A stretch of DNA of 64,000 bases from Streptomyces goshikiensis (GTDB lineage: Bacteria > Actinomycetota > Actinomycetes > Streptomycetales > Streptomycetaceae), in contig NZ_BMVE01000002.1 in the NCBI RefSeq assembly GCF_014650555.1, positions 744,001 to 808,000 on the forward strand, in the 5' to 3' direction. The translations under genes were made by a program, and so were the position numbers. Under the pieces are notes generated by a model. The model was not told where the DNA came from, did not search any database, and saw only the letters and a list, made by a program, of their open reading frames with translations. Each line of letters opens with the position of its first letter. The stretch's first letter is position 1. Positions 25,770-34,976 of the stretch are shown here, piece after piece.

Positions 25770-27199
25770 AGGATCGACCCCGGCGCGTACCCGGCGGCCT
25801 CCGGGTGCTGCTTGGCGATCGCCTCGATACGGGAGACCACCGCCGCGACCTGGTCGCCGGCCGCGCCCGTGAAGGACAGCTTGTCGGCCATCAGCGCGTC
25901 GAGCTGCGCCCGGTCCAGCGGCATCCGCTCGTCGGCGGCCAGCTTGTCCAGCAGCTCGTTGCGCTCGGCGCCCTGCTCGCGCATGGCGAGCGCGGAGGCC
26001 ACCGCGTGCTCCTTGATGACCTCGTGGGCGGCCTCGCGGCCGACACCCGCGCGCACCGCGCCCATCAGCACCTTGGTGGTGGCGAGGAACGGCAGGTAGC
26101 GGTCCAGCTCGCGGGCCACGACGGCCGGGAAGGCGCCGAACTCGTCGAGGACCGTCAGGAAGGTCTCCAGCAGGCCGTCGAAGGCGAAGAAGGCGTCCGG
26201 CAGGGCCACGCGGCGGACCACGGAGCAGGAGACGTCGCCCTCGTTCCACTGGTCGCCGGCCAGCTCGCCGGTCATCGAGGCGTAGCCGCGCAGGATGACC
26301 ATCAGGCCGTTCACGCGCTCGCAGGAGCGGGTGTTCATCTTGTGCGGCATCGCGGAGGAGCCGACCTGGCCGGGCTTGAAGCCCTCGGTTACCAGCTCGT
26401 GGCCGGCCATCAGGCGGATCGTCTTGGCGATGGAGGACGGCGCGGCGGCCAGCTGCACCAGGGCGGTGACCACGTCGTAGTCGAGCGAGCGCGGGTAGAC
26501 CTGGCCGACGGAGGTGAAGGCCTCCGCGAAGCCGAGGTGGGCGGCGATCCGCTGCTCCAGGTCGGCCAGCTTGGCGGCGTCGCCGCCCAGCAGGTCCAGC
26601 ATGTCCTGGGCGGTGCCGACCGGGCCCTTGATCCCGCGCAGCGGGTAGCGGCCGAGCAGGTCCTCCAGGCGGGCGTACGCGACCAGCAGCTCGTCGGCGG
26701 CGGTGGCGAAGCGCTTGCCCAGGGTGGTGGCCTGCGCGGCCACGTTGTGGGAGCGGCCGGCCATGACCAGCTCGGCGTGCTCGCCGGCCAGCTTGCCGAG
26801 GCGGGCGAGGACCGCGACCGTACGGTCGCGGGCCAGCTCCAGGGAGAGCCGGATCTGGAGCTGCTCGACGTTCTCGGTGAGGTCGCGCGAGGTCATGCCC
26901 TTGTGGACGTGCTCGTGGCCGGCGAGGGCGTTGAACTCCTCGATCCGGGCCTTCACGTCGTGGCGGGTGACCTTCTCGCGCTCGGCGATGGAGGCGAGGT
27001 CGACCGTCTCCAGGACGCGCTCGTAGTCGGCGAGGGCGGCGTCCGGTACCTCGATACCGAGGTCCTTCTGGGCGCGCAGGACAGCGAGCCACAGCCGCCG
27101 CTCCAGCGTCACCTTGTACTCGGGGGACCACAGGACGGCGAGCTCCGCGGAGGCGTAGCGGCCGGCCAGGACATTGGGGATGCGGGGCTTGGCTGTCAC
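25766..27199 (-). CDS. purB: adenylosuccinate lyase
   Basis: 477 aa. It splits adenylosuccinate to AMP and SAICAR to AICAR in purine synthesis. The fumarase/aspartase superfamily signature GSSAMPHKMN is present, as are HEHVHKGMTSRD (catalytic His region) and GRSHNVAAQATTLGKR. The length is that of the long actinobacterial PurB form. The start is well placed, with the gene ending in a stop overlapped by mug. Confidence 0.96.
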   Translation of the reverse strand: MTAKPRIPNVLAGRYASAELAVLWSPEYKVTLERRLWLAVLRAQKDLGIEVPDAALADYERVLETVDLASIAEREKVTRHDVKARIEEFNALAGHEHVHKGMTSRDLTENVEQLQIRLSLELARDRTVAVLARLGKLAGEHAELVMAGRSHNVAAQATTLGKRFATAADELLVAYARLEDLLGRYPLRGIKGPVGTAQDMLDLLGGDAAKLADLEQRIAAHLGFAEAFTSVGQVYPRSLDYDVVTALVQLAAAPSSIAKTIRLMAGHELVTEGFKPGQVGSSAMPHKMNTRSCERVNGLMVILRGYASMTGELAGDQWNEGDVSCSVVRRVALPDAFFAFDGLLETFLTVLDEFGAFPAVVARELDRYLPFLATTKVLMGAVRAGVGREAAHEVIKEHAVASALAMREQGAERNELLDKLAADERMPLDRAQLDALMADKLSFTGAAGDQVAAVVSRIEAIAKQHPEAAGYAPGSIL

Positions 27200-27270
27200 G
27201 TGGAGTGATTCTACTTGGGCCGCCGCTGTGTCTTTACGCAGGTAGGGAGCCCGTCTCGGATTGTGGATTG

Positions 27271-28062
27271 CTACGAGAGCCGGTCGGCGGCCGAAGCGTC
27301 GTGCGGCAGCAGTTCCGGCCGCTTGGGCGGGCGGCCGTCACCGCTGGAGCGGCCGGTGAGCCGGCGGCCTATCCAGGGGAGCAGGTGCCTGCGGGCGAAG
27401 CTCAGGTCCTGGGAGCGGCGGACCGCCCAGCCCGGCGCCGCGGTGGGCGCCAGCGCGGTGCGCCAGTCCTCTTCGGGCGGCAGTCCGAGCGTCTGCCAGA
27501 CGGCCTCGGCCACCCGGCGGTGCCCCTCGGCGGTCAGGTGCAGCCGGTCCACGTCCCACATGCGGGGGTCCGCGAGCGCCGGAGCCCCGTACAGGTCCAC
27601 GACGAGCGCGCCGTGCCGGTCGGCGAGTTCCTCGATGATGCCGAAGAGCTCCTCCATGCGCGGCCGGAACCGGTCCATCACCGGACCGTTGCGGCCGGGG
27701 GAGCGCATCAGGACCAGCTGCCGGCAGGAGGGCGCGAGGAGGGCCACGGACTCCTCCAGGTGCGCGCGCACCCTGCCCATGTCGACCTTGGGCCGCAGGG
27801 CGTCGTTGAGCCCGCCGACCAGGGTCACGAGGTCGGCGCCCATGCCCGCCGCCACCGGCGCCTGTTCCCCGGCGATCTGGCCGATCAGCTTCCCGCGGAC
27901 CGCGAGGTTCGCGTACCGGAAGCCGGGCTCGCGCGCGGCCAGCCGGGCGGCGAGCAGATCGGCCCAGCCCCGGTAGGAGCCGTCGGGCAGGCCGTCCGAC
28001 ATGCCCTCGGTGAAGGAGTCGCCGACCGCGACGAAACTGGTGTAAGACGCATTCATCTCCAT
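27271..28062 (-). CDS. SGNH/GDSL hydrolase family protein
   Basis: 263 aa. Block I VAVGDSFTEGMSDGL gives the catalytic Ser; block III appears as TLVGGLNDALRP (Asn) and block V as DRLHLTAEGHRR (Asp and His). No signal peptide, so a cytoplasmic esterase or lipase-like enzyme of unknown substrate. An ATG two codons downstream is an alternative start. The C-terminal ~60 residues are basic and probably flexible. Confidence 0.9.
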   Translation of the reverse strand: MEMNASYTSFVAVGDSFTEGMSDGLPDGSYRGWADLLAARLAAREPGFRYANLAVRGKLIGQIAGEQAPVAAGMGADLVTLVGGLNDALRPKVDMGRVRAHLEESVALLAPSCRQLVLMRSPGRNGPVMDRFRPRMEELFGIIEELADRHGALVVDLYGAPALADPRMWDVDRLHLTAEGHRRVAEAVWQTLGLPPEEDWRTALAPTAAPGWAVRRSQDLSFARRHLLPWIGRRLTGRSSGDGRPPKRPELLPHDASAADRLS

Positions 28063-28084
28063 GGCGGAAGAGATGTTACCGCGC

Positions 28085-28116
28085 GGTACCGCCGCCCCGT
28101 CCGGGGCGGCGGTACC
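28085..28116 (-). terminator. perfect hairpin ending the CNNM operon
   Basis: A 14-bp perfect stem (28085-28098 with 28103-28116) and a 4-nt GTCC loop, 58 bp past the stop of the CNNM gene pair and just upstream of the SGNH gene on the same strand. Between it and the CNNM stop lies a direct repeat of AGGCCCGGCCCGGC. Confidence 0.8.
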
Positions 28117-28173
28117 TGACCCGCTGAGCTGCGCCGATGCGATCAGGCCCGGCCCGGCGAGGCCCGGCCCGGC

Positions 28174-29199
28174 TCACGCCGAGGCGGGCCGGTCGAACAG
28201 CTCGCGCAGTACGTCCTCCATCGTCACCAGACCCGTCATCGCACCGTCCGCACCGAGCACCGCCGCCAGGTGCGTACGGCTGCGCCGCATCGCGGTCAGC
28301 ACGTCGTCCAGCGGGGTCTCCGCCCGTACCTGCGCGATCGGCCGCAGCGCGGGCACCGGGAACGGCTCCTCCCGCTCCGTCGCGTCCGCGTCCAGGGCGT
28401 CCTTGACGTGCAGGTAGCCGAGGATCCGCTGTTCCGCGTCGAGCACCGGGAAGCGGGAGTACCCCGACTCGGCGGACAGCCGCTCCAGCCCCGCCGGCGT
28501 GATGCCGGCCCGGGCCGAGACCACCCGGCCCGAGGGCAGCACCACATCGGTGACCGGCCGCCGCCCCAGCTCCAGCGCGTCGTACAGGCGCTCGCTCGCC
28601 CGGTCGTCGATCAGCCCCGCCGCGGAGGAGTCCTTCACGATCCGGGCCAGCTCGTCGTCCGAGAAGGTCGCTCCGACCTCGTCCTTCACCTCCACCCGCA
28701 GCAGCCGCAGCAAGGTGTTGGCGAACGCGTTGATCGCGAAGATCACCGGCCGCAGCGCCCGCGCCAGGGTCACCAGCGGCGGCCCCAGCGCCAGCGCGGT
28801 GCGCACCGGCTCCGCCAGCGCCACGTTCTTCGGCACCATCTCGCCGAAGAGCATGTGCAGGTACGTGGCCAGCGCCAGCGCCACCACGAAGGAGATCGCG
28901 TGCGTCACGCCGGAGGGCACCCCGACCGCGTCGAGCAGCGGGCTCAGCAGGTGCGCGATGGCCGGCTCGGCCACCACACCCAGCACCAGGGTGCACAGCG
29001 TGATGCCCAGCTGCGCCGCCGCCATCAGCGCCGACACGTGCTCCAGGCCCCACAGCACGGCGCGGGCCCGCCGGTCGCCCTGTTCGGCGTACGGCTCGAT
29101 CTGGCTGCGCCGCACCGAGATCAGCGCGAACTCCGCCCCGACGAAGAAGGCGTTGACGACCAGGGTCGCCAGGCCGATGAGCAGTTGGATCGCGGTCAT
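28174..29199 (-). CDS. CNNM/CBS-domain membrane protein (CorC/HlyC-like), short form
   Basis: 341 aa. Three to four membrane helices form the DUF21/CNNM domain (LATLVVNAFFVGAEFALIS, HMLFGEMVPKNVALA), followed by a CBS pair (about 205-330; GYSRFPVLDAEQRILGYLHV, GLVTMEDVLRELFD). The CorC_HlyC C-terminal domain of its longer neighbour is missing. CNNM proteins are implicated in magnesium efflux or homeostasis. The ATG overlaps the stop of the upstream paralogue (29196-29199), so the two are cotranslated and may form a heterodimer. Confidence 0.92.
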   Translation of the reverse strand: MTAIQLLIGLATLVVNAFFVGAEFALISVRRSQIEPYAEQGDRRARAVLWGLEHVSALMAAAQLGITLCTLVLGVVAEPAIAHLLSPLLDAVGVPSGVTHAISFVVALALATYLHMLFGEMVPKNVALAEPVRTALALGPPLVTLARALRPVIFAINAFANTLLRLLRVEVKDEVGATFSDDELARIVKDSSAAGLIDDRASERLYDALELGRRPVTDVVLPSGRVVSARAGITPAGLERLSAESGYSRFPVLDAEQRILGYLHVKDALDADATEREEPFPVPALRPIAQVRAETPLDDVLTAMRRSRTHLAAVLGADGAMTGLVTMEDVLRELFDRPASA

Positions 29200-30536
29200 C
29201 GGGTCCCCTCCGCGTCTTCGTCGTCAGCGGACTCGACCGGCACGTGCAGCAGCACCCGCGCGGCCCGGCGCCCGCTCGCGTCCACCACGTCCAGGTGCCA
29301 GCCGTCCAGCTCCAGGCTGTCGCCGACGGCCGGGATCCGGCCGAGCTCGGTCGCTATCAGACCGGCCAGCGTCTCGTACGGGCCCTCGGGCACCCGCAGT
29401 CCGATCCGCCGCAGCTGGTCGGTGCGCGCGGCGCCGTCGGCGGAGTAGAGCGCGCGCCCGGAGGCGTCCGTACCGGCCGGGGCCAGGTCCGGGGTCTCGT
29501 GCGGGTCGTGCTCGTCGCGGACCTCGCCCACGACCTCCTCGACGATGTCCTCCAGCGTGACGACGCCGGCCGTGCCGCCGTACTCGTCGATCACCACGGC
29601 CATCGTCTGCCGGCCCGACAGCCGGTCCAGCAGCCGGTCCACGGTCAGCGACTCCGGTACGAGGAGGGGTTCGCGCAGCAGCTGCGAGACGGCGGTGCGG
29701 TGCCGCTCCTCGGCGGGCAGGGCCAGGACGTCCTTGATGTGGACGGTGCCCACGACGGTGTCGAGACTGCCCCGGTAGACCGGGAAGCGCGACAGACCGG
29801 TGGCCAGCGTCGCGTTCGCCACGTCCTCGGCGGTGGCCTGCAGGTCGAGCGCGGTGACCTGGACGCGCGGGGTCATCACGTTCTCCGCGGTCAGGTCGGC
29901 CAGGTTCAGGGTCCGCACGAACAGCTCGGCGGTGTCCTTCTCCAGCGCGCCCGCCTTGGCGGAGTGCCGCGCCAGCGCGACCAGCTCCTGCGGGCTGCGC
30001 GCCGAAGCCAGCTCCTCGGCCGGCTCCAGGCCGAGCCGGCGCACCATGTGGTTCGCGGTGGTGTTCAGGTGTCCGATGAGCGGCCCGAACGCGCGGCTGA
30101 AGAGCCGCTGCATGGTGGCCACGCGCTTGGCGACGGCCAGCGGGGAGGAGATCGCCCAGTTCTTCGGCACCAGCTCGCCGACGACCATCAGGACGACGGT
30201 CGACAGCGCGGTGCCGAGGACCAGGGCGGTGGAGGAGGCGGCGCCGGGCGACAGTCCCATCGCCTGGAACGGGCCCTTCAGCAGGGCGGCGATCGAGGGC
30301 TTGGAGATCATGCCGATGACCAGGCCGGTCACGGTGATGCCGAGCTGCGCGCCGGAGAGCTGGAACGTCAGGCTGCGGACGGCGACGAGGGCGCTCTCCG
30401 CGCCCCGCTCGCCCCGCTCGACGGCCTGTTCGAGCTCGCTGCGCTCGACGGTCGTCAGCGAGAACTCCGCCGCGACGAAGACTCCACAGGCGAGGCAGAG
30501 CAGCAGCGCCACGACGAGCAGGAGCACTTCGGTCAT
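29196..30536 (-). CDS. CNNM/CBS/CorC_HlyC-domain membrane protein
   Basis: 446 aa, full-length family form: DUF21 membrane domain (GVFVAAEFSLTTVERSELE, VVGELVPKNWAIS), CBS pair (TRVQ-like entry, GLSRFPVYRGSLDTVVGTVH, VVIDEYGGTAGVVTLEDIVEE) and CorC_HlyC domain (about 360-435). Older annotations call these hemolysins; a magnesium/cobalt transport role is better supported for the family. First gene of a two-gene operon. Confidence 0.93.
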   Translation of the reverse strand: MTEVLLLVVALLLCLACGVFVAAEFSLTTVERSELEQAVERGERGAESALVAVRSLTFQLSGAQLGITVTGLVIGMISKPSIAALLKGPFQAMGLSPGAASSTALVLGTALSTVVLMVVGELVPKNWAISSPLAVAKRVATMQRLFSRAFGPLIGHLNTTANHMVRRLGLEPAEELASARSPQELVALARHSAKAGALEKDTAELFVRTLNLADLTAENVMTPRVQVTALDLQATAEDVANATLATGLSRFPVYRGSLDTVVGTVHIKDVLALPAEERHRTAVSQLLREPLLVPESLTVDRLLDRLSGRQTMAVVIDEYGGTAGVVTLEDIVEEVVGEVRDEHDPHETPDLAPAGTDASGRALYSADGAARTDQLRRIGLRVPEGPYETLAGLIATELGRIPAVGDSLELDGWHLDVVDASGRRAARVLLHVPVESADDEDAEGTR

Positions 30537-30731
30537 CGGTCGGTCACCTCCGTCCCATGATCGGTCAGGCGGAGGGGGAGCGCGCGATGTCGGCTGCGGC
30601 GGTGTCGGGTACTGGGAGGCTCGCCCATGGGCGGACGCTCACACCTTTCGATCGGAGGAACGGTTCGAACAGCTGCACACATGGTAAAGGACGGGCAAAG
30701 GAGATGGCTCGTCCTTCGCACCGGCCACGGG

Positions 30732-31406
30732 CTAGTCGGTCCCGTAACCCCGGCGGGCCGTGCCCAGCACGCAGTACGAGGACGGCAGCGCGGGTCCGCC
30801 CTCCGGGACCCGGAGGCCGCGCACCGCCGTGACCTCGAACCCGGCCGCCTCGATGGCGGCCAGCGGATCGCGCGCGGTGTGACAGCCGCCGCACAGCCGC
30901 GGCCACACGGTCCGGTCCAGGACGCGCTGGAAGGCGGCCATGCCCCGGCCGGGGGCGCGGCCGTGCTCGAAGAAGCGCAGCTCCCCGCCCGGGCGCAGGA
31001 CGCGGTGGAGCTCGGAAAGGGAGCGCGGCAGGTCCCGTACCGAACACAGCACGAGCGAGGCCACCGCCGCGTCGAAGGACTCGCTCTTGACCGGCAGGGC
31101 CTCGGCGGCGCCCGGCACCACGTCGACGGGGACCTCGACGCGCAGCCCCGCCTCTGCGGCGTGCCGGCGCAGGACGCGCTCCGGCTCGACCGCGACGACC
31201 TCGGACACGGCGCGGGGGTAGTGCGCGAAGTTCAGGCCGTTGCCCGCGCCGATCTCGATGACCCGGCCGCTCAGCCCGGCCAGGAGTTCCTCGCGGATCT
31301 TCCCGACCCCGGCGCGGGCATCGGCCTCGACGCTCATCCGGGCGTAGAAGCGGGCGAACAGCGGATGGTGGACCGGATCCTGCGTAGGGCGGCTGCGACG
31401 GAGCAC
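30732..31406 (-). CDS. class I SAM-dependent methyltransferase
   Basis: 224 aa from the GTG at 31406, which has GAGGAGG four bases upstream; longer in-frame starts lack such a site. SAM motif I is VIEIGAGNGLNF, motif II VVAVEPE and motif IV FDAAVASLVLCSV, then ELHRVLRPGGELRFFEH. It is of the UbiE/phospholipid N-methyltransferase type. A cluster LCGGCHT precedes the C-terminal domain. Substrate unknown; the gene stands alone, convergent with nothing obvious. Confidence 0.9.
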   Translation of the reverse strand: MLRRSRPTQDPVHHPLFARFYARMSVEADARAGVGKIREELLAGLSGRVIEIGAGNGLNFAHYPRAVSEVVAVEPERVLRRHAAEAGLRVEVPVDVVPGAAEALPVKSESFDAAVASLVLCSVRDLPRSLSELHRVLRPGGELRFFEHGRAPGRGMAAFQRVLDRTVWPRLCGGCHTARDPLAAIEAAGFEVTAVRGLRVPEGGPALPSSYCVLGTARRGYGTD

Positions 31407-31469
31407 GGGACCTCCTCGTGCGGACGGGGCGCGTACTGCCATTTTTCCCCGCCGGTGTCGGCTCACCCC

Positions 31470-31499
31470 GGCAGCGCCGCACGGCCGCGCGGCGCTGCC
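31470..31499 (-). terminator. hairpin after bioD
   Basis: An 11-bp perfect stem (31470-31480 with 31489-31499) and an 8-nt loop about 65 bp past the bioD stop, followed toward bioD by a second GGGCC-rich palindromic stretch. Likely end of the bioBAD transcript. Confidence 0.65.
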
Positions 31500-31563
31500 C
31501 CGGGCCGGGCCTGGCCGCGGGCCCGGCCCGGCCGGACCGGGCCCGCGCGCCGTGAGCGCCGGG

Positions 31564-32283
31564 TCAGGCCGGCCAGGCGGCGCGGAAGGCCTCCGGGGAC
31601 CAGGTGCCGTGCAGGCGAGGGGCCAGCCAGCCCGCGGCCGAGGCGCGGAACGCCTCGGGGGACAGCGCGCCCGAGCCCTCGGGGACCGCGCCCAGCAGGG
31701 GCAGTCCCGAGGAGCCGGGCAGGTCGGCCAGGTTGCAGCGGCAGGCCAGATCCGGGGCGGCCGGCCAGCTGCCGATCACCACGCCCAGCCCCGTCAGCTC
31801 CCGCGCCCGCAGGGCCTCGGCCGTCAGGGTCGTGGAGTTGAGGGTGCCGAGGGCCGCCGGGGCGACGACCAGCACCGGCGCCGCGAGCAGCCGCGCCGCG
31901 TCGGCCAGCGTGTGACCCGCCTCGTCGAAGCGGACGAGGAGCCCGCCGGCGCCCTCCACCAGGACCAGGTCGTGGTCCAGGGAGAGCTGCCGCGCCGCCT
32001 CCGCGATCCGCGCAGGGGAGAGCGTGGGCAGCCCGGCGCGCCGGGCCGCCGTGTCCGGGGCCAACGGCTCCGGGTAGCGGGCCAGTTCCAGCGCCGTCAC
32101 CGTCGGCCCCGCCAGCCGGACCACTTCCGCCGCGTCCCCGGGCTCCGCCGGCCCCACGCCCGTCTGGGCGGGCTTGAGGACCGCGACCGAACGGCCGGCG
32201 GCCACGGCGGACGCCGCGATCGCCGACGTGACGACCGTCTTGCCGATCTCCGTGCCCGTTCCGGATATGAAGACGACCGGCAT
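31564..32283 (-). CDS. bioD: ATP-dependent dethiobiotin synthetase
   Basis: 239 aa. It closes the ureido ring of dethiobiotin from DAPA, CO2 and ATP. The P-loop variant [27 protein letters not shown] (substrate Lys) and [14 protein letters not shown] are the diagnostic BioD motifs. It starts one base after the bioA stop and is the last gene of bioB-bioA-bioD. Confidence 0.95.
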   Translation of the reverse strand: MPVVFISGTGTEIGKTVVTSAIAASAVAAGRSVAVLKPAQTGVGPAEPGDAAEVVRLAGPTVTALELARYPEPLAPDTAARRAGLPTLSPARIAEAARQLSLDHDLVLVEGAGGLLVRFDEAGHTLADAARLLAAPVLVVAPAALGTLNSTTLTAEALRARELTGLGVVIGSWPAAPDLACRCNLADLPGSSGLPLLGAVPEGSGALSPEAFRASAAGWLAPRLHGTWSPEAFRAAWPA

Positions 32284-32284
32284 G

Positions 32285-33607
32285 TCAGCCCTCCTTTGCC
32301 GCGGCGCACACTGCGCGGCAGATGCGGGCCACGTCGGCGTCGCCCGTGACGAACGGCGGCATCGTGTAGATCAGGTCGCGGAACGGACGTACCCAGACGC
32401 CCTCCCGGACCGCCGCCCGGGTGGCGGCCGCCATGTCGACGGCGTGGTCCAGCTGCACCACGCCGATCGCGCCCAGCACCCGGACCTCCCGCACTCCGGG
32501 CAGGTCCGCGGCCGGGGCCAGGCCTTCCAGGAGGCCCGCCTCGATGCGCTTGACCTCGCGCTGCCAGTCCTGGCCGAGGAGCAGGTCGATCGAGGCCGAG
32601 GCCACCGCCGTGGCCAGCGGGTTGCCCATGAAGGTCGGCCCGTGGGCCAGTACCGGGACCTCGCCCTCGGAGATCCCGTCGGCCACCCGCGGCGTGCACA
32701 GGGTCGCCGACAGGGTGAGGTAACCGCCGGTCAGGGCCTTGCCGAGGCACATCACATCGGGGGTGATCCCCGCGTGGTCGGCCGCGAACAGGGCGCCGGT
32801 GCGGCCGAAACCGGTCGCGATCTCGTCCAGGACGAGCAGGACCCCGTACTCGTCGCACAGCTCGCGCAGCACCCGCAGGTAACCGGGGTTGTGGAAGCGC
32901 ATGCCGCCCGCGCCCTGCACCACCGGCTCCACGATCACGGCCGCCAGCTCGTCCGCGTGCGCGGCGATCAGGGAGCGCAGGTGGTCGGCGTACGCCGGGT
33001 CCACCGGGGCGTCGAAGCCGCCGGGCGGGGCGTCCGCGAAGACCTGGCGGGGCAGGGCCCCCGACCAGAGCTCGTGCATGCCGCCCTCGGGGTCGCAGAC
33101 GGCCATCGGCTGCCAGGTGTCCCCGTGGTAGCCGCCCCGCCAGGTCAGCAGCCGGGTCTTGCCGGGCCGGCCGATGGAGCGCCAGTACTGGAGGCACATC
33201 TTGACCGCGACCTCGACCGCGACCGAGCCCGAGTCGGCGAGGAAGACGTGCTCCAGGCCGGCCGGGGTGATCTCGACCAGCTTCGCGGCCAGCCGGACGG
33301 CGGGCTCATGGGTGAGCCCGCCGAACATCACGTGCGACATCCGGCCGAGTTGGGCGGTCGTCGCCTCGTTCAGCGCGGGGTGGTTGTAGCCGTGGATCGC
33401 CGACCACCACGAGGACATGCCGTCGACCAGCTCTTCGTGGCCCTCGACGGGCTCGGCCATCCGCAGCCGGACCCCCGAGGCGGAGGAGACGATCAGCGGC
33501 TCCTGCCGCCCGGGCATCGGGCCGTACGGGTGCCAGACGTGCTGCCGGTCCAGCGCGAGCAGTTCGGCGGCCGGCAGCGCCTCGTACGGGTGGGACCGCT
33601 CAGGCAT
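32285..33607 (-). CDS. bioA: adenosylmethionine-8-amino-7-oxononanoate aminotransferase
   Basis: 440 aa, class III PLP aminotransferase making DAPA from KAPA with SAM as amino donor. Seen: HVWHPYGPM near the N-terminus, [15 protein letters not shown] (Tyr/Trp substrate site), [26 protein letters not shown] and the PLP lysine in [11 protein letters not shown]. The start overlaps the bioB stop by 8 bp, so translation is coupled. Confidence 0.96.
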   Translation of the reverse strand: MPERSHPYEALPAAELLALDRQHVWHPYGPMPGRQEPLIVSSASGVRLRMAEPVEGHEELVDGMSSWWSAIHGYNHPALNEATTAQLGRMSHVMFGGLTHEPAVRLAAKLVEITPAGLEHVFLADSGSVAVEVAVKMCLQYWRSIGRPGKTRLLTWRGGYHGDTWQPMAVCDPEGGMHELWSGALPRQVFADAPPGGFDAPVDPAYADHLRSLIAAHADELAAVIVEPVVQGAGGMRFHNPGYLRVLRELCDEYGVLLVLDEIATGFGRTGALFAADHAGITPDVMCLGKALTGGYLTLSATLCTPRVADGISEGEVPVLAHGPTFMGNPLATAVASASIDLLLGQDWQREVKRIEAGLLEGLAPAADLPGVREVRVLGAIGVVQLDHAVDMAAATRAAVREGVWVRPFRDLIYTMPPFVTGDADVARICRAVCAAAKEG

Positions 33608-34817
33608 TCGGGGCGAGATCCGTTCCCGCGCCGCGGCGGCGTACCGCCACCAGGTCCGAGCGGACCTCGCCCGCGTCGGCCTGGGCGGGCGCCGCGTCGT
33701 GGCCCGAGCAGCCGCCGCACGCCGACCCGCAGCCCGCCGCGGCCGGAGCCGCCCCGGAGCCGGAACCGCATACTCCGCCCGCGGGCGCCGCCGCCACCGC
33801 GGCCGTCGCCTCGGAGCGGTGCGCGGGAAGGGTCGTCGTACCGGCGCCCTCCACCTCGAAACCGGCGTCCGCGATCATGTCGAGGTCGGCCTGACCGGCC
33901 TGGCCCTCACTGGTGAGGTAGTCGCCGAGGAAGATCGAGTTGGCCAGGTGCAGTGCCAGCGGCTGCATCGTGCGCAGGTGCACCTCGCGGCCGCCCGCGA
34001 TCCGGACCTCCACGTCGGGGCAGACGAAGCGGACCATCGCGAGGATGCGCAGCGCGCGCTGCGGGGTGAGGTTCCACTCCTTGGCGAGCGGGGTGCCCTC
34101 GAAGGGGATCAGGAAGTTGACCGGCACCGAGTCGGCGTCGAGCTCGCGCAGGGCGTAGACGACGTCGATCAGGTCCTCGTCGCTCTCGCCCATGCCCGCG
34201 ATCAGGCCCGAGCAGGCCGACAGGCCGGCGGCGTGCGCCTTCTGCACGGTGTCGACGCGGTCGGCGTACGTGTGGGTCTTGGTGATCTCCCCGTACGTCG
34301 CCTCGGAGGTGTTGAGGTTGTGGTTGTAGGCGTCCGCGCCCGCGTCGCGCAGCCGCTCCGCCTGGCCGTCCGAGAGCAGGCCGAGGCACGCGCAGACCTC
34401 GACGCCCTCGTTGCCCTCCTTGATGGCCTCGATGGTCTTGCCGACCCGGTCCACGTCCCGGTCCGTCGGACCGCGCCCGCTCGCCACCAGACAGACCCGC
34501 TTGGCACCGCCCGCGACCCCGGCCGCGGCGGCCTGGGTGGCCTCCTCCGGCTTCAGCCAGGTGTACTTGAGGATCTCCGCCTTCGATCCCAGACGCTGGG
34601 AACAGTAGGAGCAGTCCTCGGGGCAGAGCCCGGATTTCAGGTTGACGAGGTAGTTCAGCTTGACCCGACGTCCGAACCACTGGCGGCGCACCTTGCCCGC
34701 CGCGGCCACAACATCGAGCAGTTCGTCGTCCGAGGTCGCCAGAACGGCGAGCGCCTCTTCGCGGGTCGGCAGCTCACGCCGCAGTCCCTTGTCCACCAGG
34801 GTGTTCAGCAGGTCCAT
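33600..34817 (-). CDS. bioB: biotin synthase with Cys-rich C-terminal extension
   Basis: 405 aa from the ATG at 34817. Radical-SAM enzyme that inserts sulfur into dethiobiotin. The CPEDCSYC motif binds the 4Fe-4S cluster; YNHNLNTSE and the later [13 protein letters not shown], RIAGGRE segments are typical of BioB. After residue ~340 comes a tail absent from the E. coli enzyme (346 aa), Ala/Gly-rich with four cysteines (VCGSGSG, then [13 protein letters not shown]). This may bind metal or sulfur carriers. First gene of bioBAD, divergent from bioF. Confidence 0.95.
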   Translation of the reverse strand: MDLLNTLVDKGLRRELPTREEALAVLATSDDELLDVVAAAGKVRRQWFGRRVKLNYLVNLKSGLCPEDCSYCSQRLGSKAEILKYTWLKPEEATQAAAAGVAGGAKRVCLVASGRGPTDRDVDRVGKTIEAIKEGNEGVEVCACLGLLSDGQAERLRDAGADAYNHNLNTSEATYGEITKTHTYADRVDTVQKAHAAGLSACSGLIAGMGESDEDLIDVVYALRELDADSVPVNFLIPFEGTPLAKEWNLTPQRALRILAMVRFVCPDVEVRIAGGREVHLRTMQPLALHLANSIFLGDYLTSEGQAGQADLDMIADAGFEVEGAGTTTLPAHRSEATAAVAAAPAGGVCGSGSGAAPAAAGCGSACGGCSGHDAAPAQADAGEVRSDLVAVRRRGAGTDLAPNA

Positions 34818-34885
34818 GGTCCGAATCCTGGACCACACGACCACTCCCGGCCAAGGAGAGATCGGACAACATGGCCTGTTTGGAG

Positions 34886-34930
34886 TGTGTGTATCACCAC
34901 ACATGACACAGAGGTCACGCCCACTAGGGT
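34886..34930. promoter_or_regulatory. candidate bio operator and bioF promoter
   Basis: TGTGTG and CACACA (34886-34903) form a 6-bp dyad across a TATCAC spacer in the gap between bioB and bioF. Directly beside it on the plus strand are ATGACA (34903-34908) and TAGGGT (34925-34930), 16 bp apart, a plausible bioF promoter. The dyad does not match the BioQ or BirA motifs I know; its regulator is open. Confidence 0.45.
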
Positions 34931-34976
34931 CGTTCGCAGGTCTGTGGACAGCCGACAAAACGCGAGGACGCCGCCG

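Noticed and set aside
33417..34976. Upstream extension of the bioF frame
   Set aside because: It lies antisense to bioB and bioA; the ATG at 34977 has a good ribosome site and begins a normal-length BioF.
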